Assembly (NCBI RefSeq): GCF_963576545.1
Contig: NC_083651.1
Coordinates: 12,259,886-12,323,885 of the forward strand
Source of the DNA: Limanda limanda
Taxonomy: Eukaryota; Chordata; Actinopteri; Pleuronectiformes; Pleuronectidae
Direction of reading: 5' to 3'
Length of the DNA: 64,000 nucleotides
Shown: piece by piece, positions 1 through 14,324 of the stretch
How the letters are laid out: each line of letters begins with the position of its first letter
How positions within the stretch are numbered: position 1 is the stretch's first letter
The notes under the pieces: model-generated
What the model saw: the letters and a program-made list of their open reading frames with translations, nothing else
Databases searched by the model: none
What the model was told of the DNA's origin: nothing
Position numbers and translations under genes: made by a program

Positions 1-1478
1 TACGTGGTAACCGTTGTTCACACCTTGTTGCTTGGTTGAGAAGTTCAGCCGCTGGTTATACTTTCCCCTCACTGCACAGCTGGCCAGTTGTTGCATGAAT
101 TGGGTCTGGTGGCTGAATCGTCTCAAAATCGTTTCAAACCGTCACAGAAAGATTGGACGTGCTCCTCTTGTCCTACAGAGAACTGACAGTTCTGACGAGT
201 AAACTGACTGTTCAAGGTTTTAATCACCTCGGTCAATTTTGTACTGCAATGGAGTGTTTTACCAAACATGTTTGCCACTGAAATTACCTCAAACAACTGT
301 CAAACAGTAAAGGCGATTCACAGATTCCATGTCTCTCCATATCGTTCCGTCTCATTCCATGTCCAAATATCCGTATGCCTGCAAGGGTCGGCACAGACCC
401 CGTGCAGACGTCCATATGCCCAAATTTGCGTCACTGCCAACCTGTTTTCACTTTGAACACACCAACTGATCATGCGGCAGTCTGTATGCTCATTCAGTGC
501 ACCGCATGTCTGCACTGTTTATTTCCCATCCTCCGTCCTATTCTTGTTTAGTGGTTGTACACAGTTATATTTTTATTCTTTCTTTTGTTGTGCAGCAACA
601 AACAATGGAGCACTTCTTCATGTTACCATGTCTTTCTCTGCCTTTCTATGTCTGCACGCAAATACCACCAATTGTAGTAGGCTATGAATAGAAGTGCCTT
701 GATGTCCTCAGTCTGCATCCATCAGACTAGCAGAAACCAGGAAATAGGCTTCACCAGGGGCTTGTCGACCCCCTTAAAGTCTTACCTTAGTCATAACCCC
801 AGGGCAGTTGTCCACTTTTCCTGGTTACTATAGCCTTGCACCTACTGACCCTGTCAAGTTTAAGTTACCTTGTTCATTTTTGTAACCTTTAGTAGACTAA
901 ATTCAGAAACCATGAAGATTGTGCACATTATTTTGTTGAGAGGTTGGACAACATGTAACAGCACAGATAGATTTTCGTTGTTTTAGGTTTTCACTGTAGT
1001 GTGAATCTGACACTTGAGTCAAATCTAATGAATTAATAAAAGTGTTGTGATGACTGGGTTCTCATTCTGTTTATGTCTCATGAAGACGACTGAGGACGTG
1101 AGTCACACAACACACATTCCTTCCAATAGTTTCACACTATTCTACCAGTTGGTGGTGGTGAATTAGCGCCAAGAAAAGCTGAGCCAGTAATTTGTTGACT
1201 ACAGAGGAAGAGGACGACAAGCTGCAGCAATGTTAACAATGCAGCTTTCAAACACATTGGTTTTGCAATGTTAGTATGAGGAAGGATATATTGAACAGAT
1301 TATTTTAGCTCAAAAATACAAATTATGCTTTTTAGTAAGAAACACTGAATATATCTTGAACATTGACGTTTAAATGTCATGCAAAAAATATTATGTACGA
1401 AGATACTGATCTAATATTAGGAAAATTCCATTCAGGCTTTCTTTAAAGAGTAAATGTTTTTATTACTCGACTTATCAG
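1..1478. other. Gene-free AT-rich DNA
   Basis: I see no exon, RNA gene or recognisable repeat here. Open frames are short and lack conserved motifs. Confidence 0.6.
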
Positions 1479-1675
1479 GGCGGCTATGGGTCAAGAGGTA
1501 TAGGTGGTATACATTCCATCTGCCGAAGTGTCCTTGGTCAAGACACTAAATCCCAAAAAAACCCTGACTGATGTGTCGGCCATGTATGAGAGATGTACTG
1601 TATGTTAGAGAAAGTGCTGCACATAGATGCACTGTATGAATGTGTGTGACTAGAAAACCACTGTATAAGTTAGAA
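1479..1675 (+). mobile_element. tRNA-derived SINE-like repeat, degenerate
   Basis: GGGCGGCTATGGGTCAAGAGG, then GTGTCCTTGGTCAAGACAC, then ATGAATGTGTGTGACTAG follow the order of a common fish SINE (A-box-like start, 'gtgtccttgggcaagacac' core). The B-box region is lost. Confidence 0.55.
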
Positions 1676-2060
1676 TGTAAAAGTACATGTCATGTTTCAG
1701 TGACTGGCCCTAAAACCTATTTCTTCATTGTGTATTTGTCACATCTGCTTTTAAAATACCTCAAGTGTTAATCATGGAACTAGGGCTGATATAACCAGGG
1801 AGAAAATCCATTAGACATCATGCAGAGAAGTAATCATGGGTAATTTTTCCGTAATAATGTATCAAGCTGAAAACAGAGATTCGCAAATTCATTGTTATGA
1901 TTAGTGTGTTTTTTTATTTTCTATTCAAAAATAAAAGTTTGTTGGATCCCTACATGTAATGCTGTTGTGTCTCCCTTTCCCTCTCCCTCACTTTACCCGG
2001 TCCCGCCGAGTAGACGTCCCACATACACTATCCCCAACCCTAATTATTGTTTACTGGGAT

Positions 2061-2205
<145 letters not shown>

Positions 2206-2209
2206 TGTA

Positions 2210-4870
2210 CCAGGGACCAGAGATGATGTGGTAATTACATCTGACGACTGCTGGTCTCCCGCAGACGGCTTCGCAAGTCTCTTGGGTCGGAGAGAAATTA
2301 GAGAGTGCTCAGAACACGTCCAGGACTGCAATTAGAATAAGTATGAATAGTGTATGAAATGTATTTATTTGTGTGACCCCTGAGTTTCAGGGTGTTTCTC
2401 TTTGCGTCTAAAGTTGTGTGTGCTACGTGAGGGGATGTGCATCAAAGCCCCTGTTGGAGAGACACAGAGAGAGGAGGGAAAACACAGCGATTGTGTCGCC
2501 CACTGCTGTGTGTAATACTGTTTCAGTTAATATTCAGTTTGATAATGATTTGGTGTGAATTACCTTTTTTTAGAGTATGTGTAAAAACAGCATGTACTGT
2601 CGATGTCAGCAGAGGCAGGAGGTGATATGAGGCTTCAGCATTTTGTATTAATCACATCAAGTGAGTGTAATTCAAAGTTGCTCCGTTTTTGGTTCAGAAA
2701 TCCCTCTTTGTTTTTCATCTGACTGTGATTCTGTGCAGCAGTGGAAGTATCATGACTTTTTACTAAAAAGACTGTAACTTAAAAACTAATTTAATTTGAC
2801 TTTAATTCAGAATGCTGAACTTTGGCCAGTGTTTTAAAACAGAATGAGGGCTGGTTTTGACCCCTTCACACTTTGTTTGAATGGTCCCAGCCCCTCTGAC
2901 ACTCCTTAATTAACAGTCTGTACTGGGGGGTTTTAATCCCTACAAGTGGATAGAAGCTCGTGGTTTTAGGTTGTGTGTTGGACTATTTCTTTGCCAGAAA
3001 CAGTCTCTTCAAACAGTGCAGCATCATATTTAACCACACAGTCATTAGAGGAGAATCCATTTCCTCACCTTATTCTATAAAGTTAATGTTGAAATATTTG
3101 TTTATAACACCTACCTTTGTCCTTGAATTGTCACTTGTAACCAAGTGGCTGCAGTTCAGCATCAATTTCTCCTAATATCATTTATTTGACTCATCTGAGT
3201 CAGCCTACTCAGGATAGAAGGTATAACATGTTTTATGGGAAGACATTTTTGGCTATATAAAACATTTTACTAAAATAATAAGAGAGCATTAAGTGATGAA
3301 CACGAACAAGAAGAAGAGGCTGGTTCAGTGAGATTTAGCTCAAAATAAAAATAAATTTTATTTCCAAAATGTTAGCTTTCACAAATATATTGAGTGAAAA
3401 TAAAAAATAAAACTGAAGCAGAAACCCACTGTTTCCTCCTCTTCCCTGGCAGCAGCACGTCTCCCATTTCACTTTGAACGGGTCCAGTTTCAGACAGAAA
3501 ACAGTGGAGGGGACCCAGAGATGCCGAGGGGCGCTTTCTCCACTCGCAGATTTATGAGCTGCGCAATGAGACAGTCGACAACTTTGCAGATTAAAAGAAT
3601 ATCTGGATTTTTCAAAGGCGTACTGGGATAATTTGAGCAAAATCATTATGTTCATACCATATAAATCTACGGGGTGGAGGATGAGACAGTGGAGAAGAGT
3701 CTGAAGCACAGTGGGTTTGAGTGCATGTATGTGTAGGTTGTAGAATATGCCGTGACATGTCTGTGGTGATTTCATGTTTCCCTCTTTAAGACACAAAGAA
3801 ACCATGAACATGAGCCTTACCTTGTTTATGGAGGACGGTTTGGATTTTTGATACCATCCACTGCCCTAATTTATTGCTTATCATTTTTTAAAAGATGCTG
3901 AATGATTTAGCACTGAGGTTTTTGAGTGTTAATTTCAGATTTCTTTATTTCTGAGAGTCATTGCCGGAACAGAGAAGCAGATGCTGGGAGAGAGCGGACA
4001 GAAAAGGTCACGTTGAGGGAAACAGAGCGACTACACAGCAGTGACAGGTACCGGATGGCCGAGAACCCCACGTGTAGCCTTTAACTTACCTCAGAAGATG
4101 GATCGATGCAGCTACTTCATAAAATAACTCAGTCTTTTAGTGAAATTGTTCCCATGATGGATCTATGCATCTACGTCAGAACTGTCACTTTTTTCCTCCA
4201 AACTAAAACGACTCTTGTCATGATTTCAACTCACTTTGAAGCAGTGCTGAATTCATTTAACCCAATGCACATAATCAATAAACACATTGGCATTTTAAAC
4301 ACAATAATTTTTAAGTAAAGAGTGAAATTGCGTGTGTCAGCAAACGTTTATATGGGGACATGGATGGATAGACGGTGCGTAAGACTGACTTCATTACCCG
4401 TGACCAAAATATAACTCATGTGACATAAGGGTTTTGGCCATTTTCCATGTTATATAGGTAATGTCCACTTTACTTGCCAACACCATTATCTCATAGTGTG
4501 AACAAGACCTTTCATTTTAACCAATAAACTCCTCCGCCTGGACGACAATGGCTGAACCAGATGCTTTAATCTCAATAGTAAAATTTGTAATTACTCTTCC
4601 AACTAGACCCAGTCTCACAGTCTGCCTTTCGTCCTTGGGTTTTCGGGGATAAGGTCCCTGGCATGAACCGGCCAAGTCTAATGTAATCGAAAAAGGCAAA
4701 GCCATGAATCTGGAGGTGTGATGTCATCACTATGACACACTTGCGTGATATCATAATCGTGAGGTAATGGCGGGAGGGGTGTGTGAGTTTACGACTTTGG
4801 CACACGTTCAGTTTACCGTCAGCCGACTGCAACAGGGTACTAATGAGAATAGATGGCCTGCCTCGAGCTA
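2210..4870. other. Gene-free DNA between two microsatellites
   Basis: Nothing supportable was found. A minus-strand open frame of 158 codons at 3335-3811 has no recognisable domain and is judged chance. Confidence 0.55.
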
Positions 4871-4873
4871 TCC

Positions 4874-4894
4874 ATGTGTGCGTGTGTGTGTGTG

Positions 4895-4990
<96 letters not shown>

Positions 4991-5000
4991 TGTGTGTGCG
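4874..5000. repeat. (TG)n microsatellite with (GCGT)n interruption
   Basis: TG repeats are broken at about 4931-4951 by GCGTGCGTGCGTGCG. Confidence 0.95.
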
Positions 5001-5624
5001 GCACAGTGCACATGTTCTTACCATGATAAATTGATAGTTAGTGGATGAATGATGTAGCCAAGAGAGAGTTGATGCAAATGACCCCCAGGTACAAACCAGA
5101 GGAGGACACATGAGGAAAAAATGCAAGTTCTGAAGTCACCAAGTTTTTTGGACTGAGTCTGAATCATTTTTCCACTGACACATAGCGTCTTCAGACAATG
5201 TCCCATGAAACAGGCAGACGAAACAAAACCACTGACCAGATGTGCGTCCTCGTGGACTCAGTCTGTCTGAATGAGTAAAGGTTGAGTCTGAATTTATTGT
5301 ATTCTGTGTTCTGGGCCATCACCACATCCTCTCACACATAATCCATTGTCCTGAACGCCTGAGTGTGGAGAGCCTGACCAGAGGGGCTTGTAAGAGGCAG
5401 ACTCAGAAACGGTGTCCAGGTGTCAAACAAGTGTTTATTTTACAAAAAAAAAGTGGCCTCATGTTAGATGCTTCAGGAAAAATACATACAGTACAAAGTG
5501 TGATGACCCCGATCTTTTATGGCTGCTGGGCTGGTTGTCTGTCTTCAGCTGTGTCTCAATTCTCGGGCTACAAAGACCGCCTCCTTCTCAATTTGAGAAT
5601 CAGCTGTGTGAATATAATATAAGT

Positions 5625-5885
5625 AATAGAATGGCTCTCAGTAGAACACATACATCCACCAAGGCCCAGGGATCCCCTTCTATTTACTCAAGTTGTGCGT
5701 GATGTTTGGGGTTTTGTCATCAAGATCCATCAATTATTTCCAGAGAATTGGTGAAAATGTCCAAAAATAACATTGTAAAAGGTAATGAAAATAATTGTAC
5801 TGATCTGCCCCTTTGTCCAGATTCACGACAAAATCGATTGGGTTCTTTCTTGGTCCACGTACCATCCTTCCCCACATTTTCCCAT
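5625..5885 (+). mobile_element. Dispersed repeat of the same family (copy A, 3' truncated)
   Basis: It opens CTCAGTAGAACACATACATCC then ACCAAGGCC and continues to TTGGGTTCTTTCTTGGTCCA, without a recognisable CCTTGGCGGAG end. Confidence 0.6.
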
Positions 5886-7412
5886 GAATCCACTCTGTAG
5901 TCTTTGAGTCATTCTGCTGACAGACAAACGGGACAGGGATGTTTTACTTTTTTACTCTTTTGTGTCATTTATTTTGGTTTACTTTGTCTAAACAACATCT
6001 AGTACATGTCTGTCCGTCCTAGATGAAGGATCCTTCCTTTATTTTTTTTCTCAAGGTCGCCCGCTGCTTTCCCCTCTTTCCCTCTGTTACATTCTGTTCA
6101 GACTGTGAATCCCCTGAAAACAAATGTGTGATTCAATTGCACACTATAAAAAAGTTGTCAAGCAGTGAGTAATACCATTTTTACCTATAAATTGATCACA
6201 GCTAGATAAGTCTGTTAGTCTTCTTTTGTGTTGTGTCCTTGGCAAAGATTTACTTCTTGAGTGGCCTCTTTATGAGGAGGTCAGAATGACTGAACCAAGC
6301 ACATTTGGACATTTGGAAACTGAATAGACGAAGTGTCCAAAGTGATGGGCACATGCAAACAATTTTGTCTTTGTCTTTGTTTGACTTCACATCTGGTTTG
6401 TAGGTGTCAACTTATTTGAGTTCTCAACCGTTTAATATGGAAGTTATTGCTGCTCTGTAAAGCTCATAGTAAACTGGCAAGCCAGTATAAGAATTCTCTT
6501 AACTTCTTTTATATCAGCACACATATGGAGAACGTTTCGACCTCAGTTCCACTTGCATGCAACCACTGTGCAAGTTGGCTACATGGAGCACTAAAGCACA
6601 AAGAGAAGCACACAGTAAATTCTCACGTTGATACAGTCCCTATGATAGAATCCGTATCAAATCCAGAGCTTGTTTCATTATTTGACACATGCTATTGTTA
6701 CTCATACTAAAATATTATTCTGGTTTTAGCTAAATTGGTGACACATTTGAAAAACTGTTAGTTCCGACTACCTAATCGGCAGCTGAATTTGACGTGGCTC
6801 GATCTGCAGCGGTGACCTGCTGTTTCATTGTCAATTACAGTGAGTTAGAAGTGTGACCTCACCCAAACCATCACATGTGCCAAAGTCACCCTGCAGAAAT
6901 GACATCATGGATAATGATGTCATCCCAGGATTCCAGACCCTCTGCTTTTCCCACTTAAATGCTTTTAGGCTTGGCTGCACTCACACGCACACACAGACAC
7001 GCTCTTGGGCAACCACGCACACTCAAGTGTGTGTTTAAACACTGGTGCACATACACACAAGACTGCCATGCATGCACACACCCACTCGAGCAGCCTCGCC
7101 CAAGACTGTCGCGATACAAACTAGACAAACAGATGCGATAAGGATGTAATTTGGCCTGAGAACAAATAAAACAAGTCTCGAGGACTAAACACATTGAATA
7201 ATAGGCTTGTAAACGTTCAGTTTGCTGACAAAAGACAGCTCCTTATATATTCTGCCAGGAAAAAGATACTTTGAATCGGACTCTAAACATAATCACATTG
7301 AGCTTATTTTAAAACAGCCAGAAATAGTATTGCTGACCACTGTGTTAATTTTCTGTTGCATTTATAGAAATAAAAAAAAACAGGACTTTCCCCGTGAGTG
7401 TCGAAACAACCG

Positions 7413-7425
7413 TATGTGTGCGTGT

Positions 7426-7460
<35 letters not shown>
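7413..7460. repeat. (TG)n microsatellite
   Basis: A TGTGTG run with GCG and TAT interruptions at its start. Confidence 0.9.
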
Positions 7461-7462
<2 letters not shown>

Positions 7463-7635
7463 GAAAGATGTTGAGTCGTCTCTGAGCGGGATGTGTGTGG
7501 CTACATATCTGGATTTATACTGCGCTCCTACACAGAGCTGACACATTTCTTGAGAGGGATATACATACGTGTATTCATTTAGGCTGAACTAAAATTTGTG
7601 GTGTTACGGTGGCCGCAGTGGTTTGCAATTAACTC

Positions 7636-7702
7636 CCTTCCTTCTTTCTCTTTACCCGTCTCTCCCTCTCCCTCTCTCTCCCCCCCCCTCCCTCCCTCTA
7701 AA
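7636..7702. repeat. Pyrimidine-rich CT/CCCT tract
   Basis: An almost unbroken C/T strand including nine consecutive C. Confidence 0.85.
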
Positions 7703-8078
7703 ACCCATACACAGGCTCCCCCATGGTCTCTGTGCCCAGCGCCTGACCTTAGTAAATACGTGGCTAATTTGAAGCATGTGGAGGCAAATTGGAAACACTG
7801 AGCTTTTAAAACTGTGGACTTTTCCTTTGCACATGCTAATTCCTCCCAGGAGATCCCATCAGATGAAATGACCCAAAACATGTCAGTGTTAGGGCGACAT
7901 TTGGGCCCACGGGGTGAAGAGGGGGTTGAAAGTGGGTTCGCAGGGTGTTTCGAGTTAAGGAGGGTGTATTTACAAGAGGGAAATTTATAAGTATTTATAA
8001 GTTATCCCTTAATAAAACACCACTGCTGCTCTCCTCCCTTTTTTTTACTGTCTCCCCCTGTATCTGTCACTTAATCAA

Positions 8079-8083
8079 ACACA

Positions 8084-8164
<81 letters not shown>
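8079..8164. repeat. (CA)n microsatellite
   Basis: About 40 CA units. It is inverted relative to the TG tract 120 bases downstream. Confidence 0.95.
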
Positions 8165-8166
<2 letters not shown>

Positions 8167-8284
8167 CCCACGCACAGGTGGAAATTCTTAGTGCTTTACC
8201 TCCTGTTCAAGGGAAAGCTGAATGTTCCATATAGGACAACAGGTGCATGCAAGGCAGGAGTGCACATGCACTCTGGCAGGAATG

Positions 8285-8489
<205 letters not shown>

Positions 8490-8829
8490 TTGAACTATGA
8501 CTCTTTAGTGCCGAGAAACAGAGTCTGAGCTTTTGGCTGAAGTCCACATCTCCCTCTGGGCGGACTCCTTGCCCCTCAACACTGCAAAAAAAGCCCTCCA
8601 AACATATTCTTTAACTGAGGCTCACAATGGTACAATCCTGTGTTTTCTGGTGTAGTAAGATTGTGATGTTCATCATTTTAGTGTATTCCAAGTAAACTTT
8701 GGCAAAATACTAGATTAGCTCTGTGTAAGTGTTTAGTCTTACACTAACACATGTTGTTGATATTTTGTTTATCAGGAGGAACATTGAAATTGTCCAAATC
8801 TCTCTTGGCAATAAAACCGAAACCATTTT

Positions 8830-8975
8830 AGTCAAATGTCAGCTGCATGGTGGTGCTCGAAGAAAAGTCAGGGGATCACCAAAATGATTAAGATGCATAC
8901 TCTGGGGTCCACAAATGTCAGAATGTCATGGTCATTTATCTAGATATTGTTGATCTATCTGGATCATCTCTATAA
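8830..8975 (+). mobile_element. Fragment of a dispersed fish repeat
   Basis: GGTGGTGCTCGAAGAAAAGTCAGGG, ATCACCAAAATGATTA and AGATATTGTTGATCTATCTGG resemble a multicopy percomorph sequence. It is non-coding and its class is uncertain. Confidence 0.45.
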
Positions 8976-10537
8976 TAATAATAAATGCATGGTGAACATT
9001 TTTGAAATATTACACAATCTGGAGGATCTCTACTCTGCTTCGTGTCCAGAGAAGAGCTTCCTCATTGGACTAAATTTAGCTCCTGATCCCCTATGGAGGC
9101 CGGAGCAGGTGGAGGTGACAGGGGTCCTGGCCCATTCTCCTAGGACAGATGGGTGAACGCCATGACCAATGCTGCGGACCTCACAATCTAGTTATAGAAA
9201 TGATATTGACATCCCCCACCTCGCCACCCACACAAGCACTCACACAAACAACACAAAATGTCTGTTATTGCCTCAAACTGATGGTTATAATCTGTGTCAA
9301 GCGAGGTTACAATCCTGAGCTGAAAACAACAGATTTCACTGGCAGAGTCTAAAACCACTTATCAAAACTCTTCAGCAGCACCACATGAAAACCTCCAGCC
9401 ATGCCTCAATATTTTCAGACTTGCAACATGTAATTTGAGACCAGCTTTTATGGGCACACAGTCTGCAAAGCTCACCATTGTCCCCTCCTTAAAAGAAAGA
9501 AACACACACACCGAAATGCAGCAACTTTACCTTTCTGCCATAATGACTCCAATATCTGCTACTACACATGATGCCTGTCCCCAGCGTTTCTCATTTCAGA
9601 AAGTTGCTGATCCTCGTATTGCTGGCCCATTCACCACGATGACATCATTGGATCAGACCGTGCCAACTGTGCTCAATAAAGCCCAGGCGTGTTTCAGAGT
9701 GGGAGTGCCTCTGCTGCACTGAGACTTGTATGAAAGACGCAAGTGAGGAGATCTTTGTACCAAATTAGTCATGGCACAAAATTTGAGGGGTATTGCTTGA
9801 AACCGAATAATTGTAAAGAAATGGAATCATTATAACAACATCCTCTCCTACCTCCAGTAGATGTTAAGCATGCGCAGCTGAGCTCAGTTCTGCCTGGTGA
9901 TGCCTTTTAGTATAAATCAGTTTGCAGTGGGCTCTATTTAAAGAAATATAAAATGTTAATTATTGAGTTTTAGGTGTAAGGTCATTCTGCATCAGCTCCA
10001 AAACAACATAGTACTAAAGCCAAATATGATGGGAGGATAATAGGAAGTAAGGTGACATTATCTTGGAGTGAAAATGTCTGTGCAAAGAGAAGGTCAGGGT
10101 GGATGAACGGGTCAGCAAAACATCAGACTAACAAAGAAGACGATTTTTGATTCCTGTTTTAAACAGACGGTTTCTTTCTTTTTTTTAAAAGCTCGACCAT
10201 AATCGCTCCACATCCTTACCATGTTTATTACTGTAACCACCATGATGAAGGTCCACTAACCGGAAAGTAGTAATTGCTACATAAGTGACCCTTCCCTAAA
10301 CCTAACTAAACTTTAACCATAGCATTGTCACATCATGAAACTGATTTAAAGGTTTTGGAAGGTATGGAGAAATGCAGGTGGCCTACGTTAGTGGTTGTTC
10401 TACGGGACATTAGCAAACTTATTTTGGCGTTTTGGATGAGGACATTATATCTGGGTTGTTTAAATGCCTGGTGAAACATAAAAGGAGAATGCCTCTTTTG
10501 TACCTATAGCATTAATATGAAGTTACAGTTAGGGTAC
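8976..10537. other. Gene-free DNA
   Basis: No coding or RNA signal is recognised. The 95-codon frame at 9435-9722 lacks any known motif. Confidence 0.55.
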
Positions 10538-10625
10538 GGTTAGATTAGCAGAGCTTAGCATAAAGACTGGAAACTAGGGAAACGGGTAGCCTAGCTAGTT
10601 CTGTCCAAGGGAATCCAAATGAGGC
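10538..10625 (+). mobile_element. Percomorph SINE-like repeat head
   Basis: GAGCTTAGCATAAAGACTGGAAAC, GGGTAGCCTAGCTAG and TCTGTCCAAGG follow the text of a very common fish repeat. It runs directly into a TTAGCAC array. Confidence 0.55.
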
Positions 10626-10915
10626 TACAAGCAGCTAAAGCTCACAAGTAAGCATTAAAGATCACTAATTAATACTTTTGCATAATAAGAACTTACGATC
10701 ACTAATTAGCACCAAATCTCACTAGTTAACCCTGCGACATAATTAGCACTAAAGCTCACTATTTAGCACTTTTGCATGATTAGCACTTAAGCTAACTAAT
10801 TAGCACTGAAGCTTATCAGCTAGCGCTTTAGCTTGATTAGCACTACAAGTCACTTATTAGCACTAAAACCAACCACTTACGCATATATAGCACGGAAGCT
10901 CAGTAATTAATAATT
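10626..10915. repeat. Degenerate TTAGCAC-punctuated minisatellite
   Basis: At least seven units end in (A/T)TTAGCAC and start with a variant of TAAAGCTCACTAA. Spacing is mostly 20 or 37 bases, i.e. alternating 20- and 17-base subunits. It appears to have grown from the AAAGCTCACTAATTA tail of the adjoining SINE-like repeat. Confidence 0.75.
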
Positions 10916-11518
10916 TAACATATTTGCCATATTTGTAATATCTTTTTAAAGCAAGTGTCAAAACTGTATGTTTGTTGACTATTTTTTAGCTAGAGGCAGA
11001 AACTTCATTTTCATATGGATTTGACACACAACATTAAAATGTGTTTATTAGTGAACTGAAGAGTTGCTGGTTGGCATTTTTGTAAGTTTATCTCCAATCC
11101 AGACAAAACCAGTCGAGCACTTCTCACCCCTGTTTACAGTCGTTGTGCTGAGCTTAAATAAAAACTACAGAAATATATTCTCACCAAACCCTCAGGTTAA
11201 TGTGAATAAGCGTCTTCCCCGGTAGTCCTTGGACTCATTCTCTCATCACAATTTTACACCAGACAGAGAAGTCTTAAATATAACAGTGTTAACGACAGAC
11301 AATGGAGCTGAAAATAATTCCAACGGCCCGTGGCATTCCTCCGTGTGCTAGTTTTTCATCGTAATGACAGTGTGTGCCTCGGCCTTGTGGTGTTATGGTA
11401 GCAGCGATATTGTGTAATTAAACTAACTTACCCTTCAGAGCCCTCACCACACCTCCACTCTCCTTTGTCTACTCTCACTGAGCACCACTACTGCTCTAAA
11501 GAATACCTCACCTCCTCC

Positions 11519-11632
<114 letters not shown>

Positions 11633-11740
11633 CAGTTTGGCCGATGGTCTGGGTTTAGCGGGTGTGTGTCAAACAGCACCTTCCCTTTGAGTAAAGGAGT
11701 GAAGGGAGGGCTGCAGGAGGAGGAGTGATGGGGGGGGCAC

Positions 11741-11808
11741 ACACACATAAACTCAGACACATACATACACACATGCTCACACACACATAGCACAAACATA
11801 CACACACT
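11741..11808. repeat. Imperfect CA-rich tract
   Basis: CACACA blocks interrupted by TAA, GA and TG. Confidence 0.8.
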
Positions 11809-11879
11809 GCATGGTGATGTCATCTAAAATGACATCATCCAATGGAGGGGAGCCAAGGGACCTGATGGGTTAGCATCCT

Positions 11880-11998
11880 CCAGTGAGTTAAAGGGGGAGA
11901 GCAAGAGGAGGGAGAGAGAGAAGGGGGGGAGAAGGAGAGAGAGATTTGTAAATAAAGAGAGAGAGAAAAAAGGGGGGAATAGACAGAGTGAGAGAAAC
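11880..11998. repeat. Polypurine GA/G-rich tract
   Basis: Long G/A runs such as GAGAGAGAAGGGGGGGAGAAGG and AGAGAGAGAAAAAAGGGGGG with few pyrimidines. Confidence 0.85.
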
Positions 11999-11999
11999 T

Positions 12000-14324
12000 G
12001 TGATCTTTTGTTTTCTACACGCCTGCGTCTGCCTCTTGTTCAGTCATCGCGTCTCTCTTTCAGGAATACTCGCTGCTTTATTTCCATTTGCAGGTGTTGT
12101 CGTCCTGAGGGAAGTGTGTGCATGAGTGCAGCTAAAGTGCAGCTGGAGTGCACGTGAATCGATACCAGTGAGCTAATACCAACTCACACATGAACACGTC
12201 ACACACACACACACACACAGCCATGATATCCTCTGGACACCACACACATACGACTCCTTACACTGCAGGCGTACACTGTATGTGCAGCATATGTCTACAT
12301 GCATGACAACATATTTGCATGTGGATGCGTGGACACAAGCTCACAAATAAACACACTTGCACGCTTGGTAGTGACACCTGTGTCTCTGCGTGTTTCCATT
12401 GTTGTCCACTTGGCTGTGCTGTGCTCCACACTGTGCTCCCAGCATGCCTGCCATCTGAAACCAGACACCTATGGACCAGCATCCTGCAGGAGTGATACTC
12501 CTTCTCTGGAGCTGCTGTCGATGCTGAGGACGTTCCACTTGGCACACGCTGATGCGTCCTTTGTACGAAAAAGTGAAAGCTCAGTTTGCTCTATTTATTT
12601 CACAGCAAGGTTGTGATTACGCCCATTTTTATTTGTAGATGTTCATTTCTTTTAAACACTTGGATGAACTGCCAGCTACACTCGGTGTTTGCTTTTTACA
12701 CTGTGACCTGATTGATGAAAGTCCTCTAATACGTGATGATTCAGTCCTCCTTATCGCTCACTGCTGTCAGCGGCAAAACTGACTCAACAGCATAAAGAGA
12801 GATATGTAGTGTTGGACGTGGAGGAGCAGGGATGAGAGACAGGAAGGGAATGAGGGAGGGCTGGTCGTGGTGTGAGGGTGTTGGTCCACAAAATGGAGGA
12901 GAAATTTTGGTCAGAAAAGATCAAATGAAAAGATCAAAATCAAAAATCTCAAAACGAAGCAGAGATGAAGTGGAGTGGATGAAGTTTTTTGCCCTGACCA
13001 CAATCTATTCTCAACAGTGTTATTATTAATCACGGCCATCAGATTTAGGGGCCCGGCCTCATCAGTGTCACTCCCTATGTCTGAAATGTTGGTGCAATTA
13101 CTTGTGTTCAGCATAGAATGAACAGAGAAGAGGAAGTGGATAGTTTTAGCGATTATTCCTCTTTTAAGTTCCTCCTCTTCGTGCAGTGTTTTGTTGAAAG
13201 AGCTTTGTGCACCCTGCCCTATCCTTGACTGTGTCAACACAATAAAGCCATAATTTACAACCACATGCATTTGTTCTCATATTGTACATGATGTAAGAAC
13301 AAAACGCCGATCGTGGGATCTCAGAGGTCATCAAAATGTAAATGTTTACATAAATGAGGCAGAATGTGCTGTAATACCCCACTCCACACACACACTCTGC
13401 CTATTTTTGGTCTTATTTGGTGTATCTCTGCTCAGCATCTCCCAGTTCATTCTCAGTATTGGTATGGCAACATTGACACAGGCACACTCCTACTCTCTTC
13501 CGATCTTAGTCATAGGCCTCAGTCATGAGGCACCAGCTGAAGCTCACCCAACAGTTGATATGTTTGGTCACTTCCGTGTGTTTTCTCTCCGTGCCTTTAT
13601 CCCTCCTGCACACACACACACACACACACACATGCATACTGTTCACATGCAAATGGCGGCTTCGTCCAGCTCTCTGATGAGAATCAAAGAGGAGACAGGA
13701 TTCGATGTAAAGCTCAGGCTCCTTGTTTTTATCCGGTTCTTCAGGTAGGTTCTCTCCACATGCATCTGAGCCTTTGTAGGTCAACAGAAAGGGAACATAT
13801 AATGTTGTGATTAGCCATTGTGTTGAGGTTTTCGGTGGAAAATGTGTTTGTCTCAGGTCGCTAAGTTACCTGTCGATTCCCATTGTCCTGACAGGTTGAG
13901 CAGGGCAGGAAAGGGAACTTGTCACAGGAACAGTCTCATCCCTGTGGACACCGGCCCATAGGCACCCTGTGAATGTGGGCCACCTTTTGTGCCTACAATA
14001 GGTTGCATTGAGGGTCTACCTGTTTACGACTTCCAATTGGCTTGTGTCAGGTTATGCTATCTGCGTTACATAACCACAGACTATAACAGAAGATAAGAAG
14101 ATAACGCCATTTATTCTTTTACTTGTGGCTTGTAACACGGCTTCTGCGTTTGGGTTAAATCTCCGTCTGACATGTACGTGATCTTCGTCAAGAAAAGAGT
14201 TTCATGTGAGCTTATTAAGATTTAACTGACGCTTTTACGGTGATATTTTGGCCCCAGGGAAAGGAGGGGAGTAAGAGCTAGTAAAAGTGTCTTTAAGTTG
14301 ATATATGTATTTACGTGTATGAAC
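12000..14324. other. Gene-free DNA
   Basis: Only short simple repeats are seen. Frames of up to 119 codons are unconserved in appearance. Confidence 0.5.
13607..13634. repeat. Short (CA)n microsatellite
   Basis: About 12 CA units. Confidence 0.85.

Larger units (their letters stand above)
5890..8070. other. Gene-free DNA with short CA/TG tracts
   Basis: Apart from the microsatellites listed separately, no gene or RNA is recognised. Confidence 0.55.

Noticed and set aside
4572..5126. 184-codon His/Thr-rich frame on the minus strand
   Set aside because: It is a translated (CA)n tract with no conserved flanks.
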